A stretch of 64,000 nt of DNA, from contig JBBAPK010000002.1 in NCBI GenBank assembly GCA_040400875.1, forward strand, positions 62,001 to 126,000, given 5' to 3'. Positions 1 through 10,275 of this stretch are shown here, one piece after another. How positions within the stretch are numbered: position 1 is the stretch's first letter; every line of letters starts with the position of its first letter. Origin of the DNA: PBB1 sp040400875. GTDB taxonomy: Bacteria > Pseudomonadota > Gammaproteobacteria > Burkholderiales > Burkholderiaceae_C. Made by a program: the position numbers and the translations under genes. A model generated the notes under the pieces. It was not told the DNA's origin. It did not search any database and was given only the letters and a program-made list of their open reading frames with translations.

Positions 1-243
1 CCGCAAGGCGACGACCGCGTCCTGACAGTCGTCGGCCGCGATCAAGGCCCGCGATGCAGCCGCGTCCATGTCGATCGACTTCAGGTACGAGTAGCTGACC
101 GCAAAAAAGATGCTGATGCAAATCGTCATCATCAGCAAGCACGTCTGCAGTAGCGTCAGGCCCAAAAACCGGCGCTCCTTCGGGCCCAATCGCCAGTCCG
201 CAGGCTGTGGTTCGGGCGCGTTGGTGCTGATCAGGTCGACCAT
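1..243 (-). CDS. Membrane protein, N-terminal part only; possible sensor protein
   Basis: Only the first 81 codons are present; the gene runs off the left edge. ATG at 243. About 27 polar residues come first, then one strong hydrophobic segment (roughly residues 28-50) and an outward-looking region beginning SYSYLKSIDMDAAASRA. It starts 8 bp after the stop of the HD-GYP regulator gene, so the two are very probably co-transcribed. An N-terminal membrane anchor followed by an extracytoplasmic region, next to a response regulator, fits a membrane-bound sensor kinase, but no kinase domain is visible here, so that role is inference. Confidence 0.6.
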   Translation of the reverse strand, partial: MVDLISTNAPEPQPADWRLGPKERRFLGLTLLQTCLLMMTICISIFFAVSYSYLKSIDMDAAASRALIAADDCQDAVVALR

Positions 244-251
244 CGAAACGC

Positions 252-1361
252 TCAATGCGCAAACGAAGGAAGGGCGGCAAACACCTCGTCGCCGTCGAAG
301 TGGCGCTTGATGCGCAGCAGGCTGTCGAACGCTGAATCGAAGGCTTCAACCACGGCCGGGTCGAACCGCGAGCCGCTGTCTCCATTGATGACGCGACGGG
401 CGCGCTCGGCCAGCCAGCCGGGCTCGTAGGGCCGCACGGTGGTGAGCGCGTCGAACGCATCGGCCACCGCCACGATGCGCCCGGACAGCGCGATGTGCTC
501 GCCCGACAGGCCCAGCGGGTAGCCGCTGCCGTCCCAGCACTCGTGGTGGGACAACGCGATCTCGGCGGCCAGTTGCATCGCCGGCGAGGGCGATTCGCGC
601 AGCAGCTCGTAGCCGGTGGTGGTGTGCTGCTGCATGGCTACAAGAGCCGCCGCGTCGAGCTGCTCGCCATGGCCCTTGTGCAGCACGTCGTCGCAGCAGC
701 CGATGTTGCCGATGTCGTGCAGCGGCGCGGCTTCCATGAGCTGGTCTTGCTGCGCGATGCTCAGCCCGTAGGCGTGCGCTATGGCCGCGGCATAAAACGC
801 CATGCGCGTGGTGTGCTTGCCGGTGTGGTCATCGCGAAAGGCGGCCACCTTTTCGAGCATGCGAAGCATGGGCAGGTCATCGCGCTGCACGCCGTTTTTG
901 GGGCTGGATTTGGGGCTGGGCGCGTGGCTGCTTCGCGGCACGACCAGCGGCGAGAAATCGGCCTGAAAACGCCCATGAAGCGGCACGGTCGACAAGCGCG
1001 CGAGGTTGCGAACCTTGAGCGTGAATTCCTGCGGGTTGACCGGTTTGGCCAGCACCTCGATGGCGCCGGCGCGGTAGGCGCAAAGCCGCATCGATTCCAG
1101 ATCCTCGGCTCCCGAGACCATGGCCACTGGCGTGTGCAGCGTGGTGCCGGCTTGCTGAAGCTGCCCCAGCAGCTCAATGCCATCGAGACCGGGCATGAGG
1201 TAGTCGACCAGCAGCACGCTCGGCGGCTCGAGCTTGAAGGCCGCCAGCGACGCGCGCGAATCGGTGTGCGTTCTCACATCGGCGAACCCGGCGCGCTCGA
1301 GCAGGATGCGCATGTGCAGCAAGGCGGTGGGGTTGTCGTCAACGATTCCGATGTAGGGCAC
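252..1361 (-). CDS. Two-component response regulator with HD-GYP domain (putative cyclic-di-GMP phosphodiesterase)
   Basis: 369 aa from a GTG start. Residues 1-125 form a receiver domain: acidic pair D8/D9, phospho-acceptor D53 in LLVDYLMPG, and K106 in LAKP. After a serine/proline-rich linker (about 140-160) comes an HD-GYP domain from about 165 to 350 with H183, the HD pair H215/D216, H272-H273-E274 and GYP at 280-282. HD-GYP proteins hydrolyse cyclic di-GMP to pGpG or GMP, controlling motility and biofilm. The usual HDIGK reads HDIGN here (residue 219), so activity may be changed. It lies immediately upstream of the truncated membrane gene, probably in one transcript. About 157 bp separate it from msrQ, including an AT-rich stretch around 1450-1530 that may hold its promoter. 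Confidence 0.85.
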   Translation of the reverse strand: MPYIGIVDDNPTALLHMRILLERAGFADVRTHTDSRASLAAFKLEPPSVLLVDYLMPGLDGIELLGQLQQAGTTLHTPVAMVSGAEDLESMRLCAYRAGAIEVLAKPVNPQEFTLKVRNLARLSTVPLHGRFQADFSPLVVPRSSHAPSPKSSPKNGVQRDDLPMLRMLEKVAAFRDDHTGKHTTRMAFYAAAIAHAYGLSIAQQDQLMEAAPLHDIGNIGCCDDVLHKGHGEQLDAAALVAMQQHTTTGYELLRESPSPAMQLAAEIALSHHECWDGSGYPLGLSGEHIALSGRIVAVADAFDALTTVRPYEPGWLAERARRVINGDSGSRFDPAVVEAFDSAFDSLLRIKRHFDGDEVFAALPSFAH

Positions 1362-1518
1362 GAATTGCTTTCAGAAACGCCTGACAGAAGTGAGGCAAGC
1401 CCGACTGTGCGCCACCGTTTGCCGCGCGGCAAGAGCCGATGGGCAGGCCGTATTCAATTGCGTGATAAGTGTACGAAACAAAAATTAAATGAGTTAAGTG
1501 CTAGTACGTTATTAATAC

Positions 1519-2151
1519 TCAGTGTGAATGTTGTAATGGTTGTTCGTTGTGTGCTTGAGCGCGACGGCTCGAGACCCAGCGCCACAGCCGCCAGCCCAGC
1601 AGTGCGCCGATGACAACCGCGTACACGCTCCACTCGGCGAAGTTTTGCTTGGCCGCGCGTATCCAGAAAAAATGCAGCAACGCGAGCAGTGCAGCGGCGT
1701 AGACGGCGCGGTGCAGCCGCTGCCAGCGCGCAGCGCCCAGCGCCTTGATCGCGCGGTTGAACGAGGTGGCCGCCAGCGGCAGCATCACCAGCAGCGTCGC
1801 GGTGCCCACCAGGATGAACGGGCGCTTGGCAATGTCGCGCGCAATGGCCTCGACATCAAAGCCCTGATCAAGCCAGCTGTAGCCGAGGAAATGCAGCACG
1901 CCGTAGAAGAAGGTGAACAGCCCCAGCATGCGGCGAAAGCGCGCCAGACCAGTCGCGTTGAACGCTTGCCGCAGCGGCGTGATGGCCAAGGTGATGCACA
2001 ACAAGCGCAGCGTCCAGTCACCGGTGGCGCGGATCAGCGCTTCAGCCGGATTGGCGCCCAGCGTGTCGGCCCAGGCGCCGTAGAACAACCAACCGGCGGG
2101 CAGCAGGCACAGCACGAACAGCAGCGGCTTGGCTCCCGAATGCCGCAGCAT
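1519..2151 (-). CDS. msrQ: Heme-binding membrane subunit MsrQ of the methionine sulfoxide reductase
   Basis: 210 aa from ATG 2151, almost wholly hydrophobic, with about six transmembrane helices, the YedZ/ferric reductase-like fold. MsrQ is a b-type cytochrome that passes electrons from the quinone pool or a flavin reductase to MsrP, which repairs oxidised methionines in periplasmic proteins. Its start lies 11 bp after the msrP stop, which is the standard msrP-msrQ arrangement. A longer open frame reaching back into msrP exists, but its extra 72 residues are arginine-rich and shadow the msrP sequence, so I chose the internal ATG. Confidence 0.92.
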   Translation of the reverse strand: MLRHSGAKPLLFVLCLLPAGWLFYGAWADTLGANPAEALIRATGDWTLRLLCITLAITPLRQAFNATGLARFRRMLGLFTFFYGVLHFLGYSWLDQGFDVEAIARDIAKRPFILVGTATLLVMLPLAATSFNRAIKALGAARWQRLHRAVYAAALLALLHFFWIRAAKQNFAEWSVYAVVIGALLGWRLWRWVSSRRAQAHNEQPLQHSH

Positions 2152-2162
2152 ATTCGCGCCGA

Positions 2163-3155
<993 letters not shown>

Positions 3156-3173
3156 GGGGCCCTTTGCGAGTGC

Positions 3174-3512
3174 TCAGATCACATCGTGTGAGCCGTGTGG
3201 CGCGAACAAGTTCAAGGCGTTGCGCGATGCGCGATCGCGAAAGCTCTTGCGAGCAAACAACTTGGCCTGGGCTTCGGCGGGCAGGTCAGTGGCGTTGATG
3301 ACGTTCTTGCTGAGCAGCGCGTCGATCACGTCCTCGATCACCCGCACGAAATCCGCATCGAGGCTTGAGAAGTCTTCGCTGCCAGGCGCCACCCGCCCCA
3401 CAAAGGCCTGCACCTCGGCATGGTCGTCATCGAGGAACTCCTGAGCGTGTTCTTCAGCATGCCGATGCAGGCTTTCGATGCTGGCGTCAGCGTTGCGATG
3501 GATGTAGGGCAT
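3174..3512 (-). CDS. Conserved hypothetical protein upstream of msrPQ
   Basis: 112 aa from ATG 3512 (MPYIHRNADA...). Soluble, acidic and helical, with no signal peptide. Homologues in Burkholderiales share the core pattern VIEDVID-LL--KVI--TDLP-EAQ-KL--R and are often labelled 'tryptophan synthase subunit beta like', a name with no basis that I can see, since no PLP-enzyme motif is present. The function is unknown. It sits 18 bp upstream of msrP on the same strand, so it is probably the first gene of the msrPQ transcript. An upstream in-frame codon at 3557 would add 15 residues, but family proteins usually begin at MPYI. Confidence 0.72.
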   Translation of the reverse strand: MPYIHRNADASIESLHRHAEEHAQEFLDDDHAEVQAFVGRVAPGSEDFSSLDADFVRVIEDVIDALLSKNVINATDLPAEAQAKLFARKSFRDRASRNALNLFAPHGSHDVI

Positions 3513-3589
3513 GGTGATGGCCGAGGTGATCTGCTTGCACTTTAAGCCCGCTTGCATGACCCCGACATGAGAGGGCGCCTGAAATGAAA

Positions 3590-3612
3590 AAAGCCGGTCA
3601 AAGACCGGCTTT
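3590..3612 (-). terminator. Rho-independent terminator after the cytochrome c gene
   Basis: A perfect 10-bp inverted repeat (AAAGCCGGTC / GACCGGCTTT) with a 3-nt loop, followed on the minus strand by TTTTCATTT. It lies 17 bp past the stop of the diheme cytochrome gene and separates it from the next minus-strand operon. Confidence 0.85.
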
Positions 3613-3629
3613 CAATGGATGGCCTGAGT

Positions 3630-4253
3630 TCAGTACAGGCCGGCCGTGTAGTCCGCCAGAGCCTTGATCTCGCGATCGTTGAGCTTGGCAGCCACACCGG
3701 TCATCGCCGCGTTGGTGTTGCGATAACCGCTGCGAAATGCTGTGAGTTGCGTTTCGGTGTATTCGGCGTGCTGACCACCGAGTCGGGGGTATTGCGCGGG
3801 AATGCCAGCGCCGTTGGGGCTGTGGCAGCCGGCGCATGCGGGCACACCGCGATCGGCAATACCACCGCGGTAGATCTTTTCGCCAAGCGCCACGGTGTCG
3901 GCGTTCTTGGCAAAGCCTTGCTTGGCTTGCAGCGTGCTGTAGAAAGCAGCGATGTTCTTCATGTCGCTCTCGCTCAGAGTGGCAGCGATGCCGTACATGA
4001 TCGGGTTGACGCGCTTGCCAGCCTTGAACTCGGTCAGCTGCTTGACCAGGTATTCAGGGTGCTGGCCTTGCAGAATAGGTTGCGCCGGACTGCCGCGCGA
4101 GCCGTCTTGGCTGTGGCAGCCGGCGCAGATCGCGGCGCTGGCCTGGCCCTTGACGGGATCGGGCTTCTCGACAGCGGGCGCCTCATTGGCCGAAGCACTG
4201 GCAGCGAAAAGGGCGAGGAAGCAGCAAGACAGCAGGGCAGACACGAACTTCAT
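3630..4253 (-). CDS. Diheme cytochrome c (cytochrome c4 type)
   Basis: 207 aa from ATG 4253. A Sec signal peptide (residues 1-22, cleavage near ASA-NE) is followed by two homologous cytochrome c domains, each with a CAGCH heme site (C43-H47 and C140-H144) and a downstream axial methionine in an NxxMxG-like context. Cytochrome c4 proteins shuttle electrons from the bc1 complex to terminal oxidases in the periplasm. It is divergent from engB with 64 bp between the starts, a pairing often seen in Burkholderiales. The terminator at 3590-3612 closes the unit, so it is probably monocistronic. Confidence 0.9.
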   Translation of the reverse strand: MKFVSALLSCCFLALFAASASANEAPAVEKPDPVKGQASAAICAGCHSQDGSRGSPAQPILQGQHPEYLVKQLTEFKAGKRVNPIMYGIAATLSESDMKNIAAFYSTLQAKQGFAKNADTVALGEKIYRGGIADRGVPACAGCHSPNGAGIPAQYPRLGGQHAEYTETQLTAFRSGYRNTNAAMTGVAAKLNDREIKALADYTAGLY

Positions 4254-4317
4254 GGTCAGATGGCAGGCTGGTTTTGGGATGGAGCCGATTCTACAATCGC
4301 AGTTTTTGACGGCCAAC

Positions 4318-5010
4318 ATGACCGAGACATCTCCCCACAGTCCGTCGGTCACGACCCTTGCCGCGCCAGACAAAGTGGCTCTGGCCTGGACGCACACGGC
4401 GCGTTTTCTGACCACCGCGAGCAAGCTGCCCGAACTGCCGCAGACCGAGCTGCCCGAGATCGCTTTCGTGGGCCGCTCCAACGCGGGCAAGTCGACGGCG
4501 ATCAACACCCTGACGCAACAAAAGCGCCTCGCGTTTGCGTCCAAGATGCCGGGGCGCACGCAGCACATCAACCTGTTTGAGCTCGGCCCCAAGACCGACT
4601 CCGATGCCTTGTTCGCCGACTTGCCAGGCTATGGCTATGCCGCAGTGGCGCGTGGTGCCAAGCTTCGCTGGCAGCAGGTGATGGCTGAGTATCTCGATGT
4701 GCGCCGCAGCCTGACAGGGCTGGTGCTGATGATCGACTCGCGGCTGGGTTTCACCGATCTGGACCGGCAGTTGCTGGGCTTCGTGGCGCCGCGTGTGGGC
4801 AATGGTTCGGTCAGGCTGCTGGTGCTGCTGACCAAGTCAGACAAGCTCAACCGCAGCGAAGCGGCCATGGCGCTGGCCAAGGCGCAACAGGCGCTGGGCG
4901 AACTGACCACCGAAGAGGCTGATGTGAACGTGGCGCTTTTCTCGGCGCTGAAGAAAAGCGGCGTGGGCGATGCCGCGATGCTGCTGCACGGCTGGGTGCA
5001 TCCCGCCTAG
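4318..5010 (+). CDS. yihA: Ribosome biogenesis GTP-binding protein EngB (YihA/YsxC)
   Basis: 230 aa. TRAFAC GTPase needed for late assembly of the large ribosomal subunit. The P-loop GRSNAGKST is at residues 52-60, the G3 motif DLPG at 101-104 and the G4 motif TKSD at 172-175. The start ATG 4318 gives an N-terminal extension of about 45 residues before the G domain, similar to other betaproteobacterial members. An in-frame reading further upstream overlaps the divergent cytochrome gene and was dismissed. No downstream partner: the next gene converges on it across a 94-bp gap. Confidence 0.93.
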   Translation: MTETSPHSPSVTTLAAPDKVALAWTHTARFLTTASKLPELPQTELPEIAFVGRSNAGKSTAINTLTQQKRLAFASKMPGRTQHINLFELGPKTDSDALFADLPGYGYAAVARGAKLRWQQVMAEYLDVRRSLTGLVLMIDSRLGFTDLDRQLLGFVAPRVGNGSVRLLVLLTKSDKLNRSEAAMALAKAQQALGELTTEEADVNVALFSALKKSGVGDAAMLLHGWVHPA

Positions 5011-5104
5011 GCAAGTGCCGCAGCGCCCGGCGGCGTCAGGGTCGACCGGGGTCAAGGTAGAGCGCGGTCTGAACGTGCGCTCGCGGAGTCGACCGCCAGA
5101 CGGC

Positions 5105-7267
5105 TCAGCGCCGTGGCTGGCCGAGTTGCTCGGCCACGCGGTCCATCGCTCGCTGCAGCAGTTGCGAATCTGCCAGTGGCTTGATCAGACCTTCGCGGCC
5201 CAGGCGTTCGAGCGCCACGCCGGTGATCGAATGAGGACAGCCAGCGGTTTCACCCGCAAACAAGAAAAACCGCGCCGATTCGCTGCGCCAAAGCAGTTGC
5301 ACCTGCTGCCAGCGCCCACTGATCAACCATAGACAAGGCTGCGCGAGAACGATGTGCTCGGTGAGCGAGTCCGGCATGGTTTGCGGGCCTTCGTCGATCG
5401 ACAGCAGCTCGGCGGGCACGGTGTCCATCGAGGCCACCTCGATCATCGCCTCGGCCGCCGTCTCTTCGGCCGGCTGCGTGTCGGCCCACACGGGCTTGTC
5501 AACCGTTGGCGTGTCGGACAGCAGCAAGTCATCGGCTCGATTCGAAAAGCCAAGCAGTTGTTGGTGCGCGTCCATCAGGTCATCGAGCAGGGCCTTTTGG
5601 CGGGCTTCAGGCAAGGCGATCAGCGCCATGCCTTCGCGCAGGCGCTTGAGCAGTGGCGGCAGCAGGCTGAACAGTTGCTGCCGTTGGCTCGGATCGACCC
5701 GCAGGCTGGCTGAAAGATCGTCAACGACCTTGAGCAAGGCCGAGCTTTGTTCGTTGTCAGCGCCAAAGCGCAGCAAGGATTCGGTGACCACGCGCGGCCA
5801 TTCGCGCCTCATGAATTGAACCACCCTGGGCGCCGTCGTGATCGAGCTGAATGACTCGGCGAACTGATCCGACAGCTCGTCTTGCAGCGTTTCTCGCCGA
5901 TCGGCGAGCACCAGCGATTCGATGAGCGCCAGCGATGCATCGCGCTGCGCCTGATGCTGTTGGGCGAGGTGTTCTTCGAGCTGCTCGAGACCTCGCGAGT
6001 AAAGCTCGGTCGAGGGCTGCGAGGTGGCGGCGATTTGGGCGGCCAGCGATTCGCTGAATTCGAGCAGTTGGGCCGTTCGGGGATCGTCAGAACGAGGCCA
6101 CAGCCCGGCCGCCGCCGCGATGCGGTTCATCAGCTGCCACACCGGATGCTGGTCGCTTTCGAGCATGGTCGCGTCGCCGAGCGCCACGCGCAAGGCCGAG
6201 ACCTGCAACCGTGCCAGCACGGCCCGTGTGGCCGCGCTCAGCTGGTCGTCGCTCAGAACCGCCTCGAACAGGCGAGACAGCAATTCGACGATCTGGCGGT
6301 CGATCCCATCGGCGGCATGGTCCGCCAGCGATGTGCTGTGTTCGTGCAGAGGCAAGGGCGGGTTGTGCCCGCCGCTGACGGCACCCGGGCCGGCCGCGGC
6401 ATGAGAGCGCAGCAAGACTTCGATGCTTTGCAGGGCTTGTTCGAAGGCCGCGCTGAAGCGAGCGCCCTGTGCGCCAGCGCTCACGTTCGGGCCGTTCGTC
6501 GACGGCCCTGAGAGCGGTGCACCACCGCCCGATGCGCCGCCTGGCATTCTGGACAGCAGGTGGTCCAGACGCTGGGTGTCGGCCCGTTTGGCCTTGACGG
6601 CATCGGGCGCAGCGCTCGACGGAAAAACCGTGGTCTTGTAGGCGCTCGGCTCGATTCCCTGGCCCTCGAGTCGGGTGCACGCTGCTGCCCAGCTCAACTT
6701 GAGCTGGCCCGCCAGGCAGCCCGCCACGGTGCGCAGCAGCAGCCTGCGGTGCGTGAGCCTGGGTGTGATGGCGCAGGCGGCGTGCCACAGCGCCTGGGCG
6801 TAGACCGCTGGGCGCAACGGGTTCGAGTTGGCGATGACGTGCGTCTGGCCGGCCAGCGCCGAGGTGAAGGTCTGGAGTTCGCGCAGCTCCCATTCAGCGG
6901 CCTGATCGATCGCCTGCGTGGCCCGCGAGATTTCGATATCGGCTTCGACCTGGCTTTCATCGACCAGATCAAAGCCCGTGGTGTCACCCTGGCTGCCTGA
7001 GGCGGTGCTTTGAAGTCGTCCACCGAGCTCGTGGGTGACGATCTCGCGCAACTTGTCCGTGAACAGCTGGGTGAACTCAGGGGTGCTGCTCAGCAGCGAC
7101 TCCATCACCTCGGATCGCACCAGGCGTTCTTCGCGAGCGCTGGTGGCTTCGGGCCGGGTGCCGTGCTGCAGTTGCGAGATGGCAGCCGCGGTGACCCGCT
7201 GGATGAGAAGCGGCGCGCGGGAAAGTTCTTCCTCGATGAAGCGCAGCATGGGCGGAGGGAGCGACAT
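5105..7267 (-). CDS. DUF1631 family protein
   Basis: 720 aa from ATG 7267 (MSLPPPMLRF). A large soluble, leucine- and glutamine-rich, mostly helical protein. The order of blocks matches DUF1631: an N-terminal helical region with FTDKLREIVTHE near residue 70, a variable centre with a Gly/Ala/Pro-rich linker near 260-310, a helical repeat with LLSLLPPLLKRLREGM-type segments (about 550-590), and a C-terminal all-beta segment containing W-QVQLLW---ARFFLF (about 655-680). The biochemical function is unknown. It follows groL in the same direction but is separated by a terminator, so it likely has its own promoter in 7268-7349. In-frame sequence upstream of 7267 is low-complexity read-through of the groL 3' end and is not part of the gene. 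Confidence 0.78.
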   Translation of the reverse strand: MSLPPPMLRFIEEELSRAPLLIQRVTAAAISQLQHGTRPEATSAREERLVRSEVMESLLSSTPEFTQLFTDKLREIVTHELGGRLQSTASGSQGDTTGFDLVDESQVEADIEISRATQAIDQAAEWELRELQTFTSALAGQTHVIANSNPLRPAVYAQALWHAACAITPRLTHRRLLLRTVAGCLAGQLKLSWAAACTRLEGQGIEPSAYKTTVFPSSAAPDAVKAKRADTQRLDHLLSRMPGGASGGGAPLSGPSTNGPNVSAGAQGARFSAAFEQALQSIEVLLRSHAAAGPGAVSGGHNPPLPLHEHSTSLADHAADGIDRQIVELLSRLFEAVLSDDQLSAATRAVLARLQVSALRVALGDATMLESDQHPVWQLMNRIAAAAGLWPRSDDPRTAQLLEFSESLAAQIAATSQPSTELYSRGLEQLEEHLAQQHQAQRDASLALIESLVLADRRETLQDELSDQFAESFSSITTAPRVVQFMRREWPRVVTESLLRFGADNEQSSALLKVVDDLSASLRVDPSQRQQLFSLLPPLLKRLREGMALIALPEARQKALLDDLMDAHQQLLGFSNRADDLLLSDTPTVDKPVWADTQPAEETAAEAMIEVASMDTVPAELLSIDEGPQTMPDSLTEHIVLAQPCLWLISGRWQQVQLLWRSESARFFLFAGETAGCPHSITGVALERLGREGLIKPLADSQLLQRAMDRVAEQLGQPRR

Positions 7268-7349
7268 GTCGATCGGGGCCGGGTTTGCGTGCGGATCGTT
7301 GCAGCGGCGCGGTGAAATTGATTTGAGTCTAAGTGGTGTGCGCCAATGA

Positions 7350-7377
7350 AAACGGGGCCGCGTGAGCAGCCCCGTTT
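7350..7377 (-). terminator. Rho-independent terminator after groL
   Basis: A 9-bp perfect inverted repeat (AAACGGGGC / GCCCCGTTT) with a 10-nt loop, followed on the minus strand by TTTTCATT. It is 49 bp past the groL stop and ends the groES-groL transcript. Confidence 0.85.
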
Positions 7378-7425
7378 CACAGCAAGTGCGTGTTCGGACT
7401 CTAGGAGCCCGAACAGCGCGGACGA

Positions 7426-9075
<1,650 letters not shown>

Positions 9076-9156
9076 GTGTGTTTCTCCAAAATCAGTGTGG
9101 TTTATCGCTTTCCTTCAACGCTCAGTTGTCGGGAAAGAAAGCGTCGCGCAGTGGCT

Positions 9157-9447
9157 TTATTTCTCGACAACAGCGAAGAGGTCTTCTTCGCGCATGACGA
9201 GCAGTTCGTCGCCATCGACCTTGACGGTCTGGCCGCTGTACTTGCCAAACAGCACACGGTCACCGACCTTGACATTGAGGACGATGAACTCGCCCTTGTC
9301 GCTGCGCTTGCCTGGGCCGACGGCCAGCACTTCACCCTGATCGGGCTTTTCGGCGGCGTTGTCTGGAATGACGATGCCCGAGGCGGTCTTGGTTTCTTGC
9401 TCGAGGCGCTTGACGATCACGCGATCGTGCAAAGGACGAAGTTTCAT
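9157..9447 (-). CDS. groES: Co-chaperonin GroES (10 kDa)
   Basis: 96 aa from ATG 9447 (MKLRPLHDRVIVKR). It forms the heptameric lid of GroEL. The mobile loop (about residues 16-34, ETKTASGIVIPDNAAEKP) that docks on GroEL is intact. A longer in-frame reading to 9540 has no support. The mRNA leader is about 140 nt and begins within or next to the CIRCE element. First gene of the groES-groL operon. Confidence 0.98.
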   Translation of the reverse strand: MKLRPLHDRVIVKRLEQETKTASGIVIPDNAAEKPDQGEVLAVGPGKRSDKGEFIVLNVKVGDRVLFGKYSGQTVKVDGDELLVMREEDLFAVVEK

Positions 9448-9561
9448 AGCATCTCCTGGATAAATCGGACTGGACTGGGTGGCTTCAGGTGTTCGTCTGT
9501 GAGCGGCTTTGCGTCTGACAGGGCAATCGCACAAACCCACAAACGCCCGGAAGCAGCGTCG

Positions 9562-9588
9562 TTAGCACTCATCTCGATCGAGTGCTAG
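9562..9588 (-). promoter_or_regulatory. CIRCE operator (HrcA-binding site)
   Basis: TTAGCACTC, nine bases, then GAGTGCTAG: the CIRCE consensus is TTAGCACTC-N9-GAGTGCTAA, so 17 of 18 arm positions match. It starts about one helical step after the -10 box of the groES promoter, where bound HrcA repressor would block transcription or early elongation. The hrcA gene is not in this window. Confidence 0.95.
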
Positions 9589-9595
9589 CAACAGA

Positions 9596-9624
9596 ATTAT
9601 AGGGGTCGACCTTTCGATTTCAAG
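9596..9624 (-). promoter_or_regulatory. groES-groL promoter (sigma-70 type, with overlapping sigma-32-like elements)
   Basis: On the minus strand, TTGAAA (9623-9618), a 16-bp spacer and a perfect TATAAT (9601-9596) form a good housekeeping promoter with a start predicted near 9589. The same stretch reads CTTGAAA (9624-9618), 12 bases, then CCCCTATA, which resembles the heat-shock sigma-32 pattern CTTGAAA-N11-16-CCCCATNT. Dual control with HrcA is known for groE in other betaproteobacteria; here it is inferred from sequence alone. Confidence 0.75.
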
Positions 9625-9684
9625 GCCGTCTCATGCGACGGGCTTCGGATGGCGCTGCGCCAGCGGCCCGGCCGGGGGTTCGCG

Positions 9685-10275
9685 CTAGGGCGCCTCGCGC
9701 TGAAGCGCGGCGATCGCATCGGCGATGTCGCGGCTCAGCTTGGCGGCGGCCTGGCTGTGTGCTGCCGCGAGCGCCTGATAGCTGCCGTCGGCGGTACTTT
9801 CGCGCGCCACCGTGCGTCCGGAGAGCGTCTTTTTGTCTTTCATCCGCCGCACCGTCCACATGGCGTCGATGGCGGCGGCTTCGCCCAATGTCGAGTTGAA
9901 ACTGCGCACATCGACAAACACGCGGTAGTCGACGTCCACGCCGAGGGCCGGCGGAAACCGCCCGACCCGCGGCGAGCCAAGAATCAACCCGAGGTCCTCG
10001 GCGATCACGCGGGAGAAGTTGTCTTGCAGCGGTGAGGCCCAGCGGTGAAAGTCGGCCGGTGTCAATTCGTTGCGGCCTGCGCTGAGGACGATCTCAGGCC
10101 TGTCGACCGTGGCTGGCACGGTGACTGGGCCCACGGCGACCACCAGCGCCGACGGCGTGGCAGCCGGCGCGGCTGTGGCCGTGAGTGTGTAGAACCGCGT
10201 CGCAGGCGACGTGGCGCAGGCGGTCAGGAACGCGGTGATGACGCAGACGATCCATGTCAGGGCGGTTGCACGCAT
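9685..10275 (-). CDS. pqiC: PqiC outer-membrane lipoprotein (ABC-type transport auxiliary family)
   Basis: 196 aa from ATG 10275. A short signal peptide ends in the lipobox LTAC (cysteine near residue 20), so this is a lipoprotein. The rest matches the PqiC/YmbA fold, with the DRPEIVLS block followed by WASPLQDNFSRVIAEDL. In E. coli PqiC forms a ring in the outer membrane that receives the PqiB needle. The ATG overlaps the pqiB stop in TGATG, so translation is coupled; a GTG one codon upstream is an alternative start. Last gene of the pqiABC unit. Confidence 0.9.
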   Translation of the reverse strand: MRATALTWIVCVITAFLTACATSPATRFYTLTATAAPAATPSALVVAVGPVTVPATVDRPEIVLSAGRNELTPADFHRWASPLQDNFSRVIAEDLGLILGSPRVGRFPPALGVDVDYRVFVDVRSFNSTLGEAAAIDAMWTVRRMKDKKTLSGRTVARESTADGSYQALAAAHSQAAAKLSRDIADAIAALQREAP

